From an uncultured Desulfobacterales bacterium (lineage in GTDB: Bacteria; Desulfobacterota; Desulfobulbia; Desulfobulbales; Desulfocapsaceae), in assembly GCA_937915545.1 (NCBI GenBank), contig CALGIJ010000034.1, positions 1-64,000 of the forward strand: a DNA stretch of 64,000 nt, read 5' to 3'. Positions 34,374-43,194 of the stretch are shown here, in pieces. A program made the translations under genes and the position numbers. The notes below the pieces were generated by a model. That model did not search any database and was not told the origin of the DNA. It saw only the letters and a program-made list of their open reading frames with translations. The stretch's first letter is position 1. Every line of letters begins with the position of its first letter.

Positions 34374-35131
34374 GCACCGTCATGCTCCGCCGCATGGCGC
34401 CGCTTGCCCTGGCGCTGCCTCTGCTCCTGCTGCTCGCCTCCGCCGCCCAGGCCATCACCGTGCCCACGGTGACCTTCGGTGTCGAGGATGCACAGTCGCC
34501 AAAGCAGATCTCCACCGCCATCCAAGTGCTGATGCTGATCACCGTGCTCTCCCTGGCACCGTCGATCCTCCTCATGACCACCTGCTTCACGCGCATCATC
34601 ATCGTCCTCGGTTTCATCCGCCAGGCCATGGGCACGCAGAACATGCCGCCGACACAGGTCCTTCTCGGCCTCGCCCTCTTCCTCACCTTCTTCATCATGT
34701 CGCCGACCCTGAGCAAGATCAACGAACAGGCCCTGCAGCCCTACCTCGCCGAGCAGATCAGCCAGGATGTCGCCCTGCAGCGCGGCATCACCCCCTTGCG
34801 CGAGTTCATGCTCGGCCAGGTGCGCGAGGAAGAATTGACTCTTTTGGCTGAGATCACCATGAAGGAGGAACCGGTGGTGGCCGAGGACATCCCCACCACC
34901 ACCCTCGTCCCGGCCTTCATGCTCTCCGAGCTGAAGCGGGCCTTCATGATGGGCTTCATGATCTATATCCCCTTTCTCGTCATCGACATGATCGTCGCCT
35001 CGGTGCTGATGTCCATGGGTATGATGATGCTGCCGCCGGTGATCATCTCCATGCCCTTCAAGCTCCTGCTCTTCGTGCTCGTCGATGGTTGGAGCCTCGT
35101 TGTCGGCTCCCTCATCAAGAGTTTCAACTGA
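34370..35131 (+). CDS. fliP: Flagellar export gate protein FliP
   Basis: A 253-residue inner-membrane protein that forms the export pore with FliQ and FliR. A cleavable signal peptide (LALALPLLLLLASAAQA) precedes the conserved LSLAPSILLMTTCFTRIIIVLGFIRQAMGTQNMPPTQVLLGLALFLTFF block and the C-terminal pair around AFMMGFMIYIPFLVIDMIVASVLMSMGMMMLPPVIISMPFKLLLFVLVDGW. Length and signatures are standard. Confidence 0.96.
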   Translation: MSTVMLRRMAPLALALPLLLLLASAAQAITVPTVTFGVEDAQSPKQISTAIQVLMLITVLSLAPSILLMTTCFTRIIIVLGFIRQAMGTQNMPPTQVLLGLALFLTFFIMSPTLSKINEQALQPYLAEQISQDVALQRGITPLREFMLGQVREEELTLLAEITMKEEPVVAEDIPTTTLVPAFMLSELKRAFMMGFMIYIPFLVIDMIVASVLMSMGMMMLPPVIISMPFKLLLFVLVDGWSLVVGSLIKSFN

Positions 35132-35172
35132 CCCCGTCGCAGAGTGCTGCGCCGCGTCCCGAGGAGGTCGCG

Positions 35173-35436
35173 ATGAGTCCGGAACAGGCCGTCGATATCT
35201 GCCGCAAGGCAATTCAGGCCATTCTCATGGTGTCGGCGCCGATGCTCGTCATCGGTATGGTCGTTGGTCTGCTCGTCTCCATCTTCCAGGCGGCAACGCA
35301 GATCAACGAACAGACGCTGAGCTTCGTCCCCAAGATCGTCGCCGTCTTTCTCGCCATGCTGCTCTTCGGGCCGTGGCTGATCAAGGTGATGACGGTCTTT
35401 ACCATCGGCCTCTTCGAGACGATGGCCACCCTGTAA
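35173..35436 (+). CDS. fliQ: Flagellar export gate protein FliQ
   Basis: An 87-residue two-helix membrane protein. PMLVIGMVVGLLVSIFQAATQINEQTLSFVPKI is the family signature. The start at 35173 is fixed by GAGGAGG 6 bases before the ATG; a longer reading would begin inside fliP without a ribosome-binding site. It lies between fliP and fliR as usual. Confidence 0.95.
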   Translation: MSPEQAVDICRKAIQAILMVSAPMLVIGMVVGLLVSIFQAATQINEQTLSFVPKIVAVFLAMLLFGPWLIKVMTVFTIGLFETMATL

Positions 35437-35442
35437 ACGAGC

Positions 35443-36225
35443 ATGGACTTCCCCCTCCTGCCGGTGGCACAGTTGCAGATCTTCCTGGTGGTGCTGGCAC
35501 GGGTTGCCGGCTTCATCGGCGCCATCCCGGTGCTTGCCTCGGCGCAGACCCCCGGTCGTGTCAAGACCATGCTCGTGCTGGTCGCCTCGCTGCTTCTCTA
35601 TCCGCTGATGCAGGATGCCGTGCCGCAGGCCGACTTCACCCCCCTGGCACTGCTCCTCCTCGTGCTCTCCGAGACCCTGGTCGGCCTTTTGCTGGCCTTG
35701 GCCACCCGCCTCATCTTCACCGCCGTCGAGTTCGGCGCCTCGGTGGTCGGCTTCCAGATGGGCTTCGCCTCGGCCAACGTCTACGACCCGCAGAGCGAGC
35801 GCCAGGTGGAACTCATCTCCCAGTTCCAGAACGTCTTCGCCATCCTCGTATTTCTCGCCATCGACGGTCACCACATCTTTCTGCGCGCCGTGGTCACTTC
35901 CTACCAGCTGCTGCCCCCGGGCCAGTTCGACGTCAGTGGCGAGGCGATTCCCTACCTGATGCGACTGGCCTCGCATATGTTCATCATCGGCGTGCAGTTC
36001 AGCGCCCCGGTACTGGCGGTGCTGCTCTTCTCCGGGCTGATCCTCGGCATCCTCGCCCGCGTCTTCCCCCAGCTCAACGTCTTCCTGCTTTCCTTCCCGC
36101 TCAACATCGGCATCGGCTTCATTGTCATCGCTTTGACACTCGACCTTATCTCGACGCTGATTCGACGAGAATTTGACACCCTCCCGGAACGACTGGCGAC
36201 CATCCTCGGCTACCTCGCCTTCTAA
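35443..36225 (+). CDS. fliR: Flagellar export gate protein FliR
   Basis: A 260-residue membrane protein with about six hydrophobic segments that closes the FliP5FliQ4FliR1 pore. Typical motifs are LARVAGFIGAIPVLA near the N-terminus, EFGASVVGFQMGFASANVYDPQS in the middle and VFPQLNVFLLSFPLNIGIGFIVIALTL near the end. It starts 6 bases after fliQ and is the last gene of the fliL operon; a new sigma54-type promoter follows before flhB. Confidence 0.95.
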   Translation: MDFPLLPVAQLQIFLVVLARVAGFIGAIPVLASAQTPGRVKTMLVLVASLLLYPLMQDAVPQADFTPLALLLLVLSETLVGLLLALATRLIFTAVEFGASVVGFQMGFASANVYDPQSERQVELISQFQNVFAILVFLAIDGHHIFLRAVVTSYQLLPPGQFDVSGEAIPYLMRLASHMFIIGVQFSAPVLAVLLFSGLILGILARVFPQLNVFLLSFPLNIGIGFIVIALTLDLISTLIRREFDTLPERLATILGYLAF

Positions 36226-36264
36226 AAATACAGGAATCTTCCCGCGCCGCCCTGCTCCCGCGCC

Positions 36265-36280
36265 GGGCGCGTATCTTGCA
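36265..36280 (+). promoter_or_regulatory. Sigma54-type promoter of flhB operon
   Basis: GGGCGCGTATCTTGCA differs from TGGCACG-N4-TTGCA at two positions only, with exact GG-N10-GC spacing. The predicted start near 36291 gives a leader of about 77 nt before flhB and would drive flhBAFG-fliA. Confidence 0.65.
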
Positions 36281-36367
36281 GACCAGGGAACAATCACCCT
36301 TGCATGGCACTAAGGGACGCCCCCCGGTGCCTTTTCCCCGTCCACATTTCATGGCGCCCCTGACATC

Positions 36368-37438
36368 ATGGCCGAAGAAAGCCCCGCCGGCGGCGAACGC
36401 ACCGAAGACCCGACAACCAAACGACGCGAGGACTTTCGCAACAAGGGCCAGGTGGCGCAAAGCCGAGAGGTGCAGACCGCCGCCCTGCTCACCCTTGGCC
36501 TGCTCTTCTGGATGATGTACCTGCCCACCTTCTGGAAGGGTCTCACCGAGATGCTCTTCGCCCTGTGGCAAGCCAGCGGCGAATTCCGGGTCACCGCCAC
36601 CTCCATTCTCTCGCTGGCTGCCTTTCTCCTCAAAGAGATCGGCCTGATGCTGGCTCCCCTTTTCCTGCTGGTCATGGTGGTGTCCTTTTTCTCCGGCTTC
36701 TTCCAGTTCGGCTGGCTGCTCACCGCCAAGCCGTTGACCCCCGATTTCGCCAAGCTCGACCCCTTCGCAGGTTTCGGCCGGCTCTTCTCCAAGCGTGCCA
36801 TCGTCGAGCTGCTCAAGTCGCTGCTCAAGGTGCTGCTCATCGGCTGGGTGTCCTACTCCACCGTGCTCGACAACTTCCACGAAGCGCTCATCCTCGTCGA
36901 TACCGACATCGTCACCACCCTGCGCTTCCTCGGCCGGGTCGCTGCACTGATCATGGCCAAAATCTGCGCCGTCCTCGTCCTCCTTGCCTTCCTCGACTTT
37001 CTCTACGTGCGCTGGGAGATGGAGGAGAAGATGAAGATGACCAAGCAGGAGCTCAAAGAGGAATTCAAGGAAAGCGAAGGCGATCCCCATATCAAGGCGC
37101 AGATCCGCTCCATCCAGCAGGAGATGGCGCGCAAGCGCATGATGGCCGAGGTCCCCGGCGCCGATGTGGTGGTCACCAACCCGACCCACTTCGCCGTCGC
37201 CCTGCGCTATAGCTCCGAGGAAATGGACGCCCCCCAGGTGGTCGCCAAGGGCGCCGATTACCTCGCCCAGAAGATCCGCCTCATCGCCGAAGAGCATGGC
37301 GTGCCGATCATCGAGAACCCGCCCGTGGCTCGGATATTGCATAAACTCGACCTGGGAGCCTCCATCCCCGAGCATCTCTTCAAGGCTGTCGCCGAGATTC
37401 TCGCCCATGTCTACTCACTGAAAGGCAAGACCCGCTGA
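36368..37438 (+). CDS. flhB: Flagellar export switch protein FlhB
   Basis: A 356-residue membrane protein that changes export specificity from hook to filament. Four membrane segments occupy residues about 30-210. The cytoplasmic domain has the self-cleaving NPTH motif at 271-274 (VVVTNPTHFAVALRY), followed by APQVVAKGADYLAQKIR and the PPVARILHKLDLG end. The N-terminal GERTEDPTTKRREDFRNKGQVAQSREV is standard. Its stop overlaps the flhA start by one base. Confidence 0.96.
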   Translation: MAEESPAGGERTEDPTTKRREDFRNKGQVAQSREVQTAALLTLGLLFWMMYLPTFWKGLTEMLFALWQASGEFRVTATSILSLAAFLLKEIGLMLAPLFLLVMVVSFFSGFFQFGWLLTAKPLTPDFAKLDPFAGFGRLFSKRAIVELLKSLLKVLLIGWVSYSTVLDNFHEALILVDTDIVTTLRFLGRVAALIMAKICAVLVLLAFLDFLYVRWEMEEKMKMTKQELKEEFKESEGDPHIKAQIRSIQQEMARKRMMAEVPGADVVVTNPTHFAVALRYSSEEMDAPQVVAKGADYLAQKIRLIAEEHGVPIIENPPVARILHKLDLGASIPEHLFKAVAEILAHVYSLKGKTR

Positions 37439-39537
37439 TGGAACTGACCACCATCCAGAACGCCCTGACCACCTACGATTACAAGCAGCTGCTTGGCCGC
37501 AGCGATGTAATGGCCGCCTTTGGCCTGGTCGCCATCCTGATGATGATGATCATTCCCATGCCGCCGCTGGTGCTCGATCTCTTTCTTACCCTGAGCATCA
37601 CCGTCGCCCTGCTCATCCTCATCCTCAGCCTCTATACCGCCAAGGCCACCGACTTCTCTATCTTCCCCTCGCTGCTGCTGGTCACCACGATGTTCCGGCT
37701 GTCGCTGAACGTCGCCTCGACGCGCCTCATCCTCCTCCGCGGCGACGAAGGGCCGGCTGCGGCCGGCCACGTCATCCAGGCCTTCGGCCAATTCGTCGTC
37801 GGCGGCAACTATGTGGTCGGGGTGGTCATCTTCGTCATCCTGGTAATCATCAACTTCATGGTCATCACCAAGGGCGCCGGCAGGGTGGCCGAGGTCGCGG
37901 CGCGCTTCACCCTCGACGCCATGCCCGGCAAGCAGATGGCCATCGACGCCGACCTCAACGCCGGTCTCATCAACGAGGCCGAGGCACGCAGCCGCCGCGA
38001 AAACATCGCCAAGGAAGCCAACTTCCACGGGGCCATGGACGGTGCCTCGAAATTCGTCAAGGGCGATGCCATTGCCGGCATCATCATCACCCTGATCAAT
38101 GTCGGCGCGGGCTTCATCATCGGCGTGGTGCAGAAGGACATGGCCATGGCCGACGCCGCCGCCAACTACACTATCCTCACCGTCGGCGACGGCCTGGTCG
38201 GACAGATTCCCGCGCTGATCATCTCCACCGCCGCCGGTCTCCTCGTCACCCGCAGCACCGGCGAGAAGGATTTCGGCAGCGACCTGCAGAAGCAGTTCAC
38301 CTCGAGCACGGTGGCCATCTGGGTGGTGGCGGCGATTCTCGTCGCCTTCGCCATCATCCCCGGCCTGCCCTTCGTGCCTTTCATGCTGCTCGCCATATCC
38401 ATGGCCTTTCTCGCCTTCCATCTCGACAAGAAGCGCAAGGCCGAGGAGGTCGAGGAGGTGGAGGAAAAACCCGCCCAGGCTCCGGCCAAACGCGAGGAGA
38501 ACTACGAGGAGATGCTCCACGTCGACATGCTGCAGCTCGAGGTCGGCTACGGGCTGATTCCCTTCGTCGACGCCGCCCAGGACGGCGAACTGCTCAACCG
38601 CATCCAGTCGATCAGGAAGCAGTTCGCCATGAGCAACGGCTTCATCGTCCCGCCGGTGCACATCCGCGACAACCTGCAGCTCAACCCCAACCAGTACACC
38701 TTCTCCCTCAAGGGGGTCCGGGTGGCCTCGGCGGAGATGATGCCCGGCCACTATATGGCCATGGACCCCGGCCTGGTCACCGAGACCATCCGCGGCATCG
38801 CCACCGTCGAGCCGGCCTTCGGTCTGCCCGCCATCTGGATCACCTCCGACAAGAAAGACCGTGCGCAGATGGCCGGCTACACCGTGGTCGACTGCACCAC
38901 CGTCATGGCCACCCATATCAGCGAGATCATCAAACAGCACAGCCACGAGCTCATCGGCCGCCAGGAAGTCCAGGCCCTGCTCGACAACCTCGCCAAGCAC
39001 TATCCCAAGCTGGTTGAGGAGCTGGTGCCCACCGTGCTCTCCCTCGGCACCATCATGCGTGTGCTGCAGAATCTGCTCAAGGAAGGCGTCTCCATCCGCG
39101 ACCTGCGCACCATTCTCGAGACCATGGCCGACTGGGCCGCCGCCACCCACGATACCGACGTGCTCACCGAGTACGTACGCCACTCCCTGGCGCGCACCAT
39201 CAGCTCCGATCTGGCAGTCAACGGCATCATCCCGGTGATCACCCTGGCTCGACCGGCGGAGGAGGCCATCCGCGGCTCCATCCAACACAAGGAGACCGGC
39301 AGCTACCTGGCCATCGACCCGATCATCGCCCAGCGCATCCTCGATTCCATCGGCAGGTGCATCCCTCTTTTCGAAGGCGGCAGCCGCCCGGTGCTGCTCA
39401 GCGCCCCGCAGATCCGCCCCTATGTGCGCAGCCTCACCGAACGCTACTACCCGGCACTGGCGATCATTTCCCACAACGAAGTGGTGCCCAACCTGAAAAT
39501 TCGCTCCCTTGGCACGGTGACCCTCGATGCAAGTTAG
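37438..39537 (+). CDS. flhA: Flagellar export gate protein FlhA
   Basis: A 699-residue protein with eight N-terminal membrane helices (to about residue 320) and a large cytoplasmic domain that docks chaperone-substrate complexes. The family signature RVAEVAARFTLDAMPGKQMAIDADLNAGLI lies in the cytoplasmic loop. An acidic linker (AEEVEEVEEKPAQAP) joins the two halves. Length is typical. It overlaps flhB by 1 and flhF by 11 bases, implying coupled translation. Confidence 0.96.
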   Translation: MELTTIQNALTTYDYKQLLGRSDVMAAFGLVAILMMMIIPMPPLVLDLFLTLSITVALLILILSLYTAKATDFSIFPSLLLVTTMFRLSLNVASTRLILLRGDEGPAAAGHVIQAFGQFVVGGNYVVGVVIFVILVIINFMVITKGAGRVAEVAARFTLDAMPGKQMAIDADLNAGLINEAEARSRRENIAKEANFHGAMDGASKFVKGDAIAGIIITLINVGAGFIIGVVQKDMAMADAAANYTILTVGDGLVGQIPALIISTAAGLLVTRSTGEKDFGSDLQKQFTSSTVAIWVVAAILVAFAIIPGLPFVPFMLLAISMAFLAFHLDKKRKAEEVEEVEEKPAQAPAKREENYEEMLHVDMLQLEVGYGLIPFVDAAQDGELLNRIQSIRKQFAMSNGFIVPPVHIRDNLQLNPNQYTFSLKGVRVASAEMMPGHYMAMDPGLVTETIRGIATVEPAFGLPAIWITSDKKDRAQMAGYTVVDCTTVMATHISEIIKQHSHELIGRQEVQALLDNLAKHYPKLVEELVPTVLSLGTIMRVLQNLLKEGVSIRDLRTILETMADWAAATHDTDVLTEYVRHSLARTISSDLAVNGIIPVITLARPAEEAIRGSIQHKETGSYLAIDPIIAQRILDSIGRCIPLFEGGSRPVLLSAPQIRPYVRSLTERYYPALAIISHNEVVPNLKIRSLGTVTLDAS

Positions 39538-40945
39538 AGTCTTCGAAGCAACGGACATGGCCTCCGGGCTGAAGATGGTCAAAAAGGAGCTCGGCCCCGA
39601 CGCGCTCATTCTCTCCACCAGGACGGTGCGCGCCGGCAAGCTCGGCCTGCTCGGCAAGCCGATGCTGGAGATCACCGCCGCCATCGACACTCCCTATGCC
39701 GACAAAAAGGTCGAGCAGCGTCAGCCTGACGGCGCACTTTTCGGCGAACGCTCCGGTAAGCATGGCAGGAGGGAGGAACAGGTCGGGGCAGCGGCTGCCT
39801 CGTCTCTGCGTTCGGTGGTCGACGACTCCCTTGACGAGCGTGGCGACAAGGGCCTCTTCTTCAACGGTTACAGCCCCTCGGGGCGCATGCCGGCGGAAAG
39901 CGGCCAGGCTGGCCGCTCCGCCCCAGTGGACACTCCACCGCAGTTGCCGAAGAACCTCGACAGCTCTCCCGCCAAGCCCGATCCGGATTTGCAGAACGAA
40001 GTGAACGAGCTCAAGGATCTGGTCAAGAACCTCGCCGGACGCATCGCCCAGATGGGTGAACAGGAAGCCGCCCGCCCGGATCCTCCGCCACGCCAGCTTT
40101 CGGTTCGCAGCGGGGAAAACGGCGCCCGCTATCACAACGCCGCCATCCACGGCGACCGCCCGCTGTCGCTGCTGGTGGAGCGGGGCGTCAACGTGGAGAC
40201 GGCGCGGACCATCGCCGGCTTCCTCCGCGAGAGCCTCACCGAGCGCGAGCTGGGCAGCGAAGAGGTCATCGTCGCCGCCATCAAGGACACCATCCGCGAC
40301 CTGATCCAGGTCGACCCGCCCTTCTCGGCAAGCGCGTCCGGACCACGCCGCATCGCCCTGGTCGGCCCCACCGGGGTCGGCAAGACCACCACCCTGGCCA
40401 AGATCGCCGCCTCCTACCTCGGCAGGCACTCGCGCTCGGTGGCGATGATCACCATCGACACCTACCGCATCGCCGCGGTGGAGCAGCTCAAGGTCTACGG
40501 CGAGATCATGGACCTGCCGGTGGAAGTGGTCATCACCCCGGAGCAGCTGCAGCAGGCCCTGGCGCGCCACCGCGACAAGGAGCTGATCCTCATCGACACC
40601 GCCGGGCGCAGCCCGCGCGACAGCATGTCCATCGAGGAGCTATGCCTCTTCTTCCCGGCGCAGCAGAACATCGACAAGCACCTGGTGCTCTCCGCCACCA
40701 CCCGCGAACAGGAGCTGCTCGATGCCATCGAGCGCTTCCGCCCTTTGGGCATCACCCATACCATCTATACCAAGATCGACGAATGCGCCACCCTCGGGGC
40801 AGTTCTCAACGTTCAGATACAAAACCCCAGCCCGCTGTCATTTTTCGCCAATGGCCAGAGAGTCCCCGAGGACCTCATGACCGCCACCGCCAAGCTCGCC
40901 GCCGAGCTGATCATGAATCCACAGCAAGGATCGATGCATGACTAA
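39527..40945 (+). CDS. flhF: Flagellar placement GTPase FlhF
   Basis: A 472-residue SRP-family GTPase that marks where the polar flagellum is built. The B domain begins VRVFEATDMASGLKMVKKELGPDALILSTR. A variable linker (about 60-200) precedes the NG domain with P-loop VGPTGVGKTTTLAKIA (about 277-292), TIDTYRIAAVEQLKVYGEI, LIDTAGRSPRD and a specificity motif near TKIDECATLGAVLN. It overlaps both neighbours, flhA (11 bases) and flhG (8 bases). Confidence 0.95.
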   Translation: MQVRVFEATDMASGLKMVKKELGPDALILSTRTVRAGKLGLLGKPMLEITAAIDTPYADKKVEQRQPDGALFGERSGKHGRREEQVGAAAASSLRSVVDDSLDERGDKGLFFNGYSPSGRMPAESGQAGRSAPVDTPPQLPKNLDSSPAKPDPDLQNEVNELKDLVKNLAGRIAQMGEQEAARPDPPPRQLSVRSGENGARYHNAAIHGDRPLSLLVERGVNVETARTIAGFLRESLTERELGSEEVIVAAIKDTIRDLIQVDPPFSASASGPRRIALVGPTGVGKTTTLAKIAASYLGRHSRSVAMITIDTYRIAAVEQLKVYGEIMDLPVEVVITPEQLQQALARHRDKELILIDTAGRSPRDSMSIEELCLFFPAQQNIDKHLVLSATTREQELLDAIERFRPLGITHTIYTKIDECATLGAVLNVQIQNPSPLSFFANGQRVPEDLMTATAKLAAELIMNPQQGSMHD

Positions 40946-41837
40946 TATCTCCCGCATGGCGGGCGATCAGGCCAAGACGCTCCGCGACCTCAACTCCCAT
41001 CGCCACAACGGCCTGCCGCAGAAGGTGGAGGCGCCGACCAGCGTCTACTCCATCACCAGCGGCAAGGGCGGCGTCGGCAAGACCGCCGTCGTCGCCAACC
41101 TCGCCTATATGCTCGCCTCCATGGGCAAGAAGGTGCTGATCCTCGACGCCGACCTTGGCCTGGCCAATATCGACGTGGTCTTCGGCATTTCGCCGCTCTA
41201 CAATCTCAATAACTTCTTCTCCGGCGAGCAGGAACTGCAACAGATCATGGTCGACGGGCCGCTGGGCATCAAGATCCTCCCTGCCGGCTCGGGCATCCAG
41301 AACTTCACCAACCTCGACTCACGCCAGAAGCTGCGCCTGCTCGACGGCCTCGACGCCATCCAGAACCACTTCGACTTCGTGCTCATCGACACCGAGGCCG
41401 GCATCTCCGAGAACGTCACCTACTTCAACACCGCCGCCCAGGAGATCGTCGTCATCACCACCCCCGAGCCGACGGCGATCACCGACGCCTACGCCCTGAT
41501 GAAACTCCTCTCCACCCAGTACCACGAGAAGAACTTCAACCTGGTGGTCAACCAAATCCTCAACGAGGACGACGCCCTCGACGTCTATCGCAAGCTGACC
41601 ATGGTCGCCAACCGCTACCTCGATATCTCCATCGACTATCTCGGCTCGATCCCCGACGACCGGCAGATGGTGGAGTCGATCCGCAAGCAGAAGGTGATCA
41701 GCGAGCTCTTTCCGCAATCGAAGATCACCCAGGCCTTCCGCCAGCTCGCCGGACGCATCTGCTCCGAGCCGACCCAAGCGGTGCCCAAGGGCAACCTCCA
41801 GTTCTTCTGGAAGAAACTGCTGCAGATGGGAGGCTAG
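40938..41837 (+). CDS. flhG: Flagellar number regulator FlhG (MinD-like ATPase)
   Basis: A 299-residue ParA/MinD ATPase that limits flagellar number by stimulating FlhF. The deviant Walker A reads SGKGGVGKTAVVANLA near residue 40, followed by LILDADLGLANIDVVFG and DFVLIDTEAGISENVTYF. A basic N-terminal stretch (DQAKTLRDLNSHRHN) is the usual FlhF-activating segment; its family form is DQAxxLR. In some bacteria FlhG also restrains FlrA/FleQ, but no such gene lies here. Confidence 0.95.
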   Translation: MTNISRMAGDQAKTLRDLNSHRHNGLPQKVEAPTSVYSITSGKGGVGKTAVVANLAYMLASMGKKVLILDADLGLANIDVVFGISPLYNLNNFFSGEQELQQIMVDGPLGIKILPAGSGIQNFTNLDSRQKLRLLDGLDAIQNHFDFVLIDTEAGISENVTYFNTAAQEIVVITTPEPTAITDAYALMKLLSTQYHEKNFNLVVNQILNEDDALDVYRKLTMVANRYLDISIDYLGSIPDDRQMVESIRKQKVISELFPQSKITQAFRQLAGRICSEPTQAVPKGNLQFFWKKLLQMGG

Positions 41838-41843
41838 CACCAT

Positions 41844-42572
41844 ATGCTCTACGGTCGCCCGCCGCATCTCGACAACCGCTCGCAGCTCATCCAGGACCAC
41901 CTCTACCTGGTGGATATCATCACGCGGCGCATGGTCACCCAGGTGCCGTCCTTCATGAGCCGCGACGATATCAAGAGCGCCGGCATGCTCGGCCTGCTCG
42001 ACGCCGCTAACAAGTACGACCCGGCCAAGAACATCCTCTTCAAGACCTTCGCCGAGTACCGCATCCGCGGCGCCATCTTCGACGAGATGCGCAAGCTCGA
42101 CTGGTTCTCGCGTTCCCTGCGCGACAAGCACAACCGCATCGGCAGGACCATCGCCGACCTGGAGATGCGCCTCGGCCGCGAGCCGGAAGAGCACGAGGTG
42201 GCGGCGGCCATGGACCTCTCTCTCGACGAGTACCGCGCCGTCCTCGTCGAAGTCAACCACCTCGGCTGCGTCAGCCTCAACGAGAGCCTCGATCACTCCG
42301 AGGAGGGCCGTTCCTTCCTCGACAACCTCACCGATGAACGGCCGCAGGCGGCGCCGGGCGCCCGCATCGAGGACCAGCAGCTCACCGCCACCATCGCCCA
42401 GGTGCTCGGTCAGCTCACCGAAAAGGAGCGCATCGTCATCTCCCTGTACTACTACGAAGAGCTGACCCAGAAGGAAATCGCCGAGGCCATGGACCTCTCC
42501 GAGGGTCGCGTCAGCCAGCTGCACAGCCAGGCGCTGATCAAGCTGAAAACCAAACTCGACGCGCGACTGTAG
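41844..42572 (+). CDS. fliA: Flagellar sigma factor FliA (sigma28)
   Basis: A 242-residue sigma factor for late flagellar genes. Region 2 (DDIKSAGMLGLLDAANKYDPAKNILFKTFAEYRIRGAIFDEMRKLDWFSRSLRDK), region 3 and the region 4 helix-turn-helix (LTQKEIAEAMDLSEGRVSQLHSQALIKLK) are intact. It should read the four TAAA-N17-CCGA elements at 48333, 53732, 56103 and 56170, and be held inactive by FlgM (49047). It lies 6 bases after flhG and ends at a GC hairpin. Confidence 0.96.
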   Translation: MLYGRPPHLDNRSQLIQDHLYLVDIITRRMVTQVPSFMSRDDIKSAGMLGLLDAANKYDPAKNILFKTFAEYRIRGAIFDEMRKLDWFSRSLRDKHNRIGRTIADLEMRLGREPEEHEVAAAMDLSLDEYRAVLVEVNHLGCVSLNESLDHSEEGRSFLDNLTDERPQAAPGARIEDQQLTATIAQVLGQLTEKERIVISLYYYEELTQKEIAEAMDLSEGRVSQLHSQALIKLKTKLDARL

Positions 42573-42589
42573 GGCGGCCCCGGCCGCCC
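42572..42589 (+). other. GC hairpin at end of fliA
   Basis: GGGCGGC (42572-42578) and GCCGCCC (42583-42589) form a 7-bp stem with a CCCG loop that begins at the last base of the fliA stop. There is no U tract. It resembles the hairpin after cheA. Confidence 0.4.
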
Positions 42590-42615
42590 CGCCGCCCGCC
42601 TGCCGCGGAGACGCC

Positions 42616-43089
42616 ATGGGCCAGATCACTCTCATCTTCTCTCTCGTTGTCCCCGCCCTGGGGCTCCTCCTCCTGGCCGTGCTGAAGATCGTCGCCCTGA
42701 AAAAAGAGAACGCCCTCCTCGCCCAGCAGCTCACCGAGACCTCGATCTGCCTCGAGAAGACCAGGCAGAGCCTGGAGAAGCTGCAGCAGCGCCACGAGGA
42801 GATGATGTCCTTCCGCAGCGACCTGCAGCAGGCCGAGCAGAGCGTCCGCCAGGCAGTGCCCAGAGTGAGCGACTTCCAGCCGGCGGAGAGGAAGTGGGCT
42901 GCGCCGGAGCGTTACGGGTATATCCATACCCTGGCCTCGCGGGGCATGCCGGTGGAGGAGATCGCCGCCATCCTCACCGTCTCCCCCCACGAGGTGAGCC
43001 AGGTGCTCAACCTCGCCCGCATTCGCCAGGGCAGCGAGGGGGATGGTGAAGACAAGGCCGAGTTAAGATTTCCCGCCGGCAACCGATAA
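42616..43089 (+). CDS. Membrane-anchored coiled-coil/HTH protein, SwrB/DUF2802-like
   Basis: A 157-residue protein with an N-terminal membrane helix (LIFSLVVPALGLLLLAVLKIVAL), a coiled coil (about 25-75, LLAQQLTETSICLEKTRQSLEKLQQRHEEMM) and a C-terminal helix-turn-helix-like motif (YIHTLASRGMPVEEIAAILTVSPHEVSQVLNLARI). Genes of this build sit next to the flagellar sigma factor in several bacteria (SwrB after sigD in Bacillus; DUF2802 genes in gammaproteobacteria). A role in early basal-body or export-gate assembly is possible; this rests on architecture and position only. Confidence 0.65.
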   Translation: MGQITLIFSLVVPALGLLLLAVLKIVALKKENALLAQQLTETSICLEKTRQSLEKLQQRHEEMMSFRSDLQQAEQSVRQAVPRVSDFQPAERKWAAPERYGYIHTLASRGMPVEEIAAILTVSPHEVSQVLNLARIRQGSEGDGEDKAELRFPAGNR

Positions 43090-43194
43090 GAACAGTCAAG
43101 GAAGGATGAAAGAGACGCGGCCGGCCACGTCTCGCAGGGCAGCAGCACTTTCAGCCGGCACGACACGAGAGCATCTACAGGTACGGGAACAGTT

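Noticed and set aside
43157..43172. Sigma54-like sequence GGCACG followed by GC before flgF
   Set aside because: The GG and GC are 12 bases apart instead of 10 and TTGC is absent, so the element should not bind sigma54.
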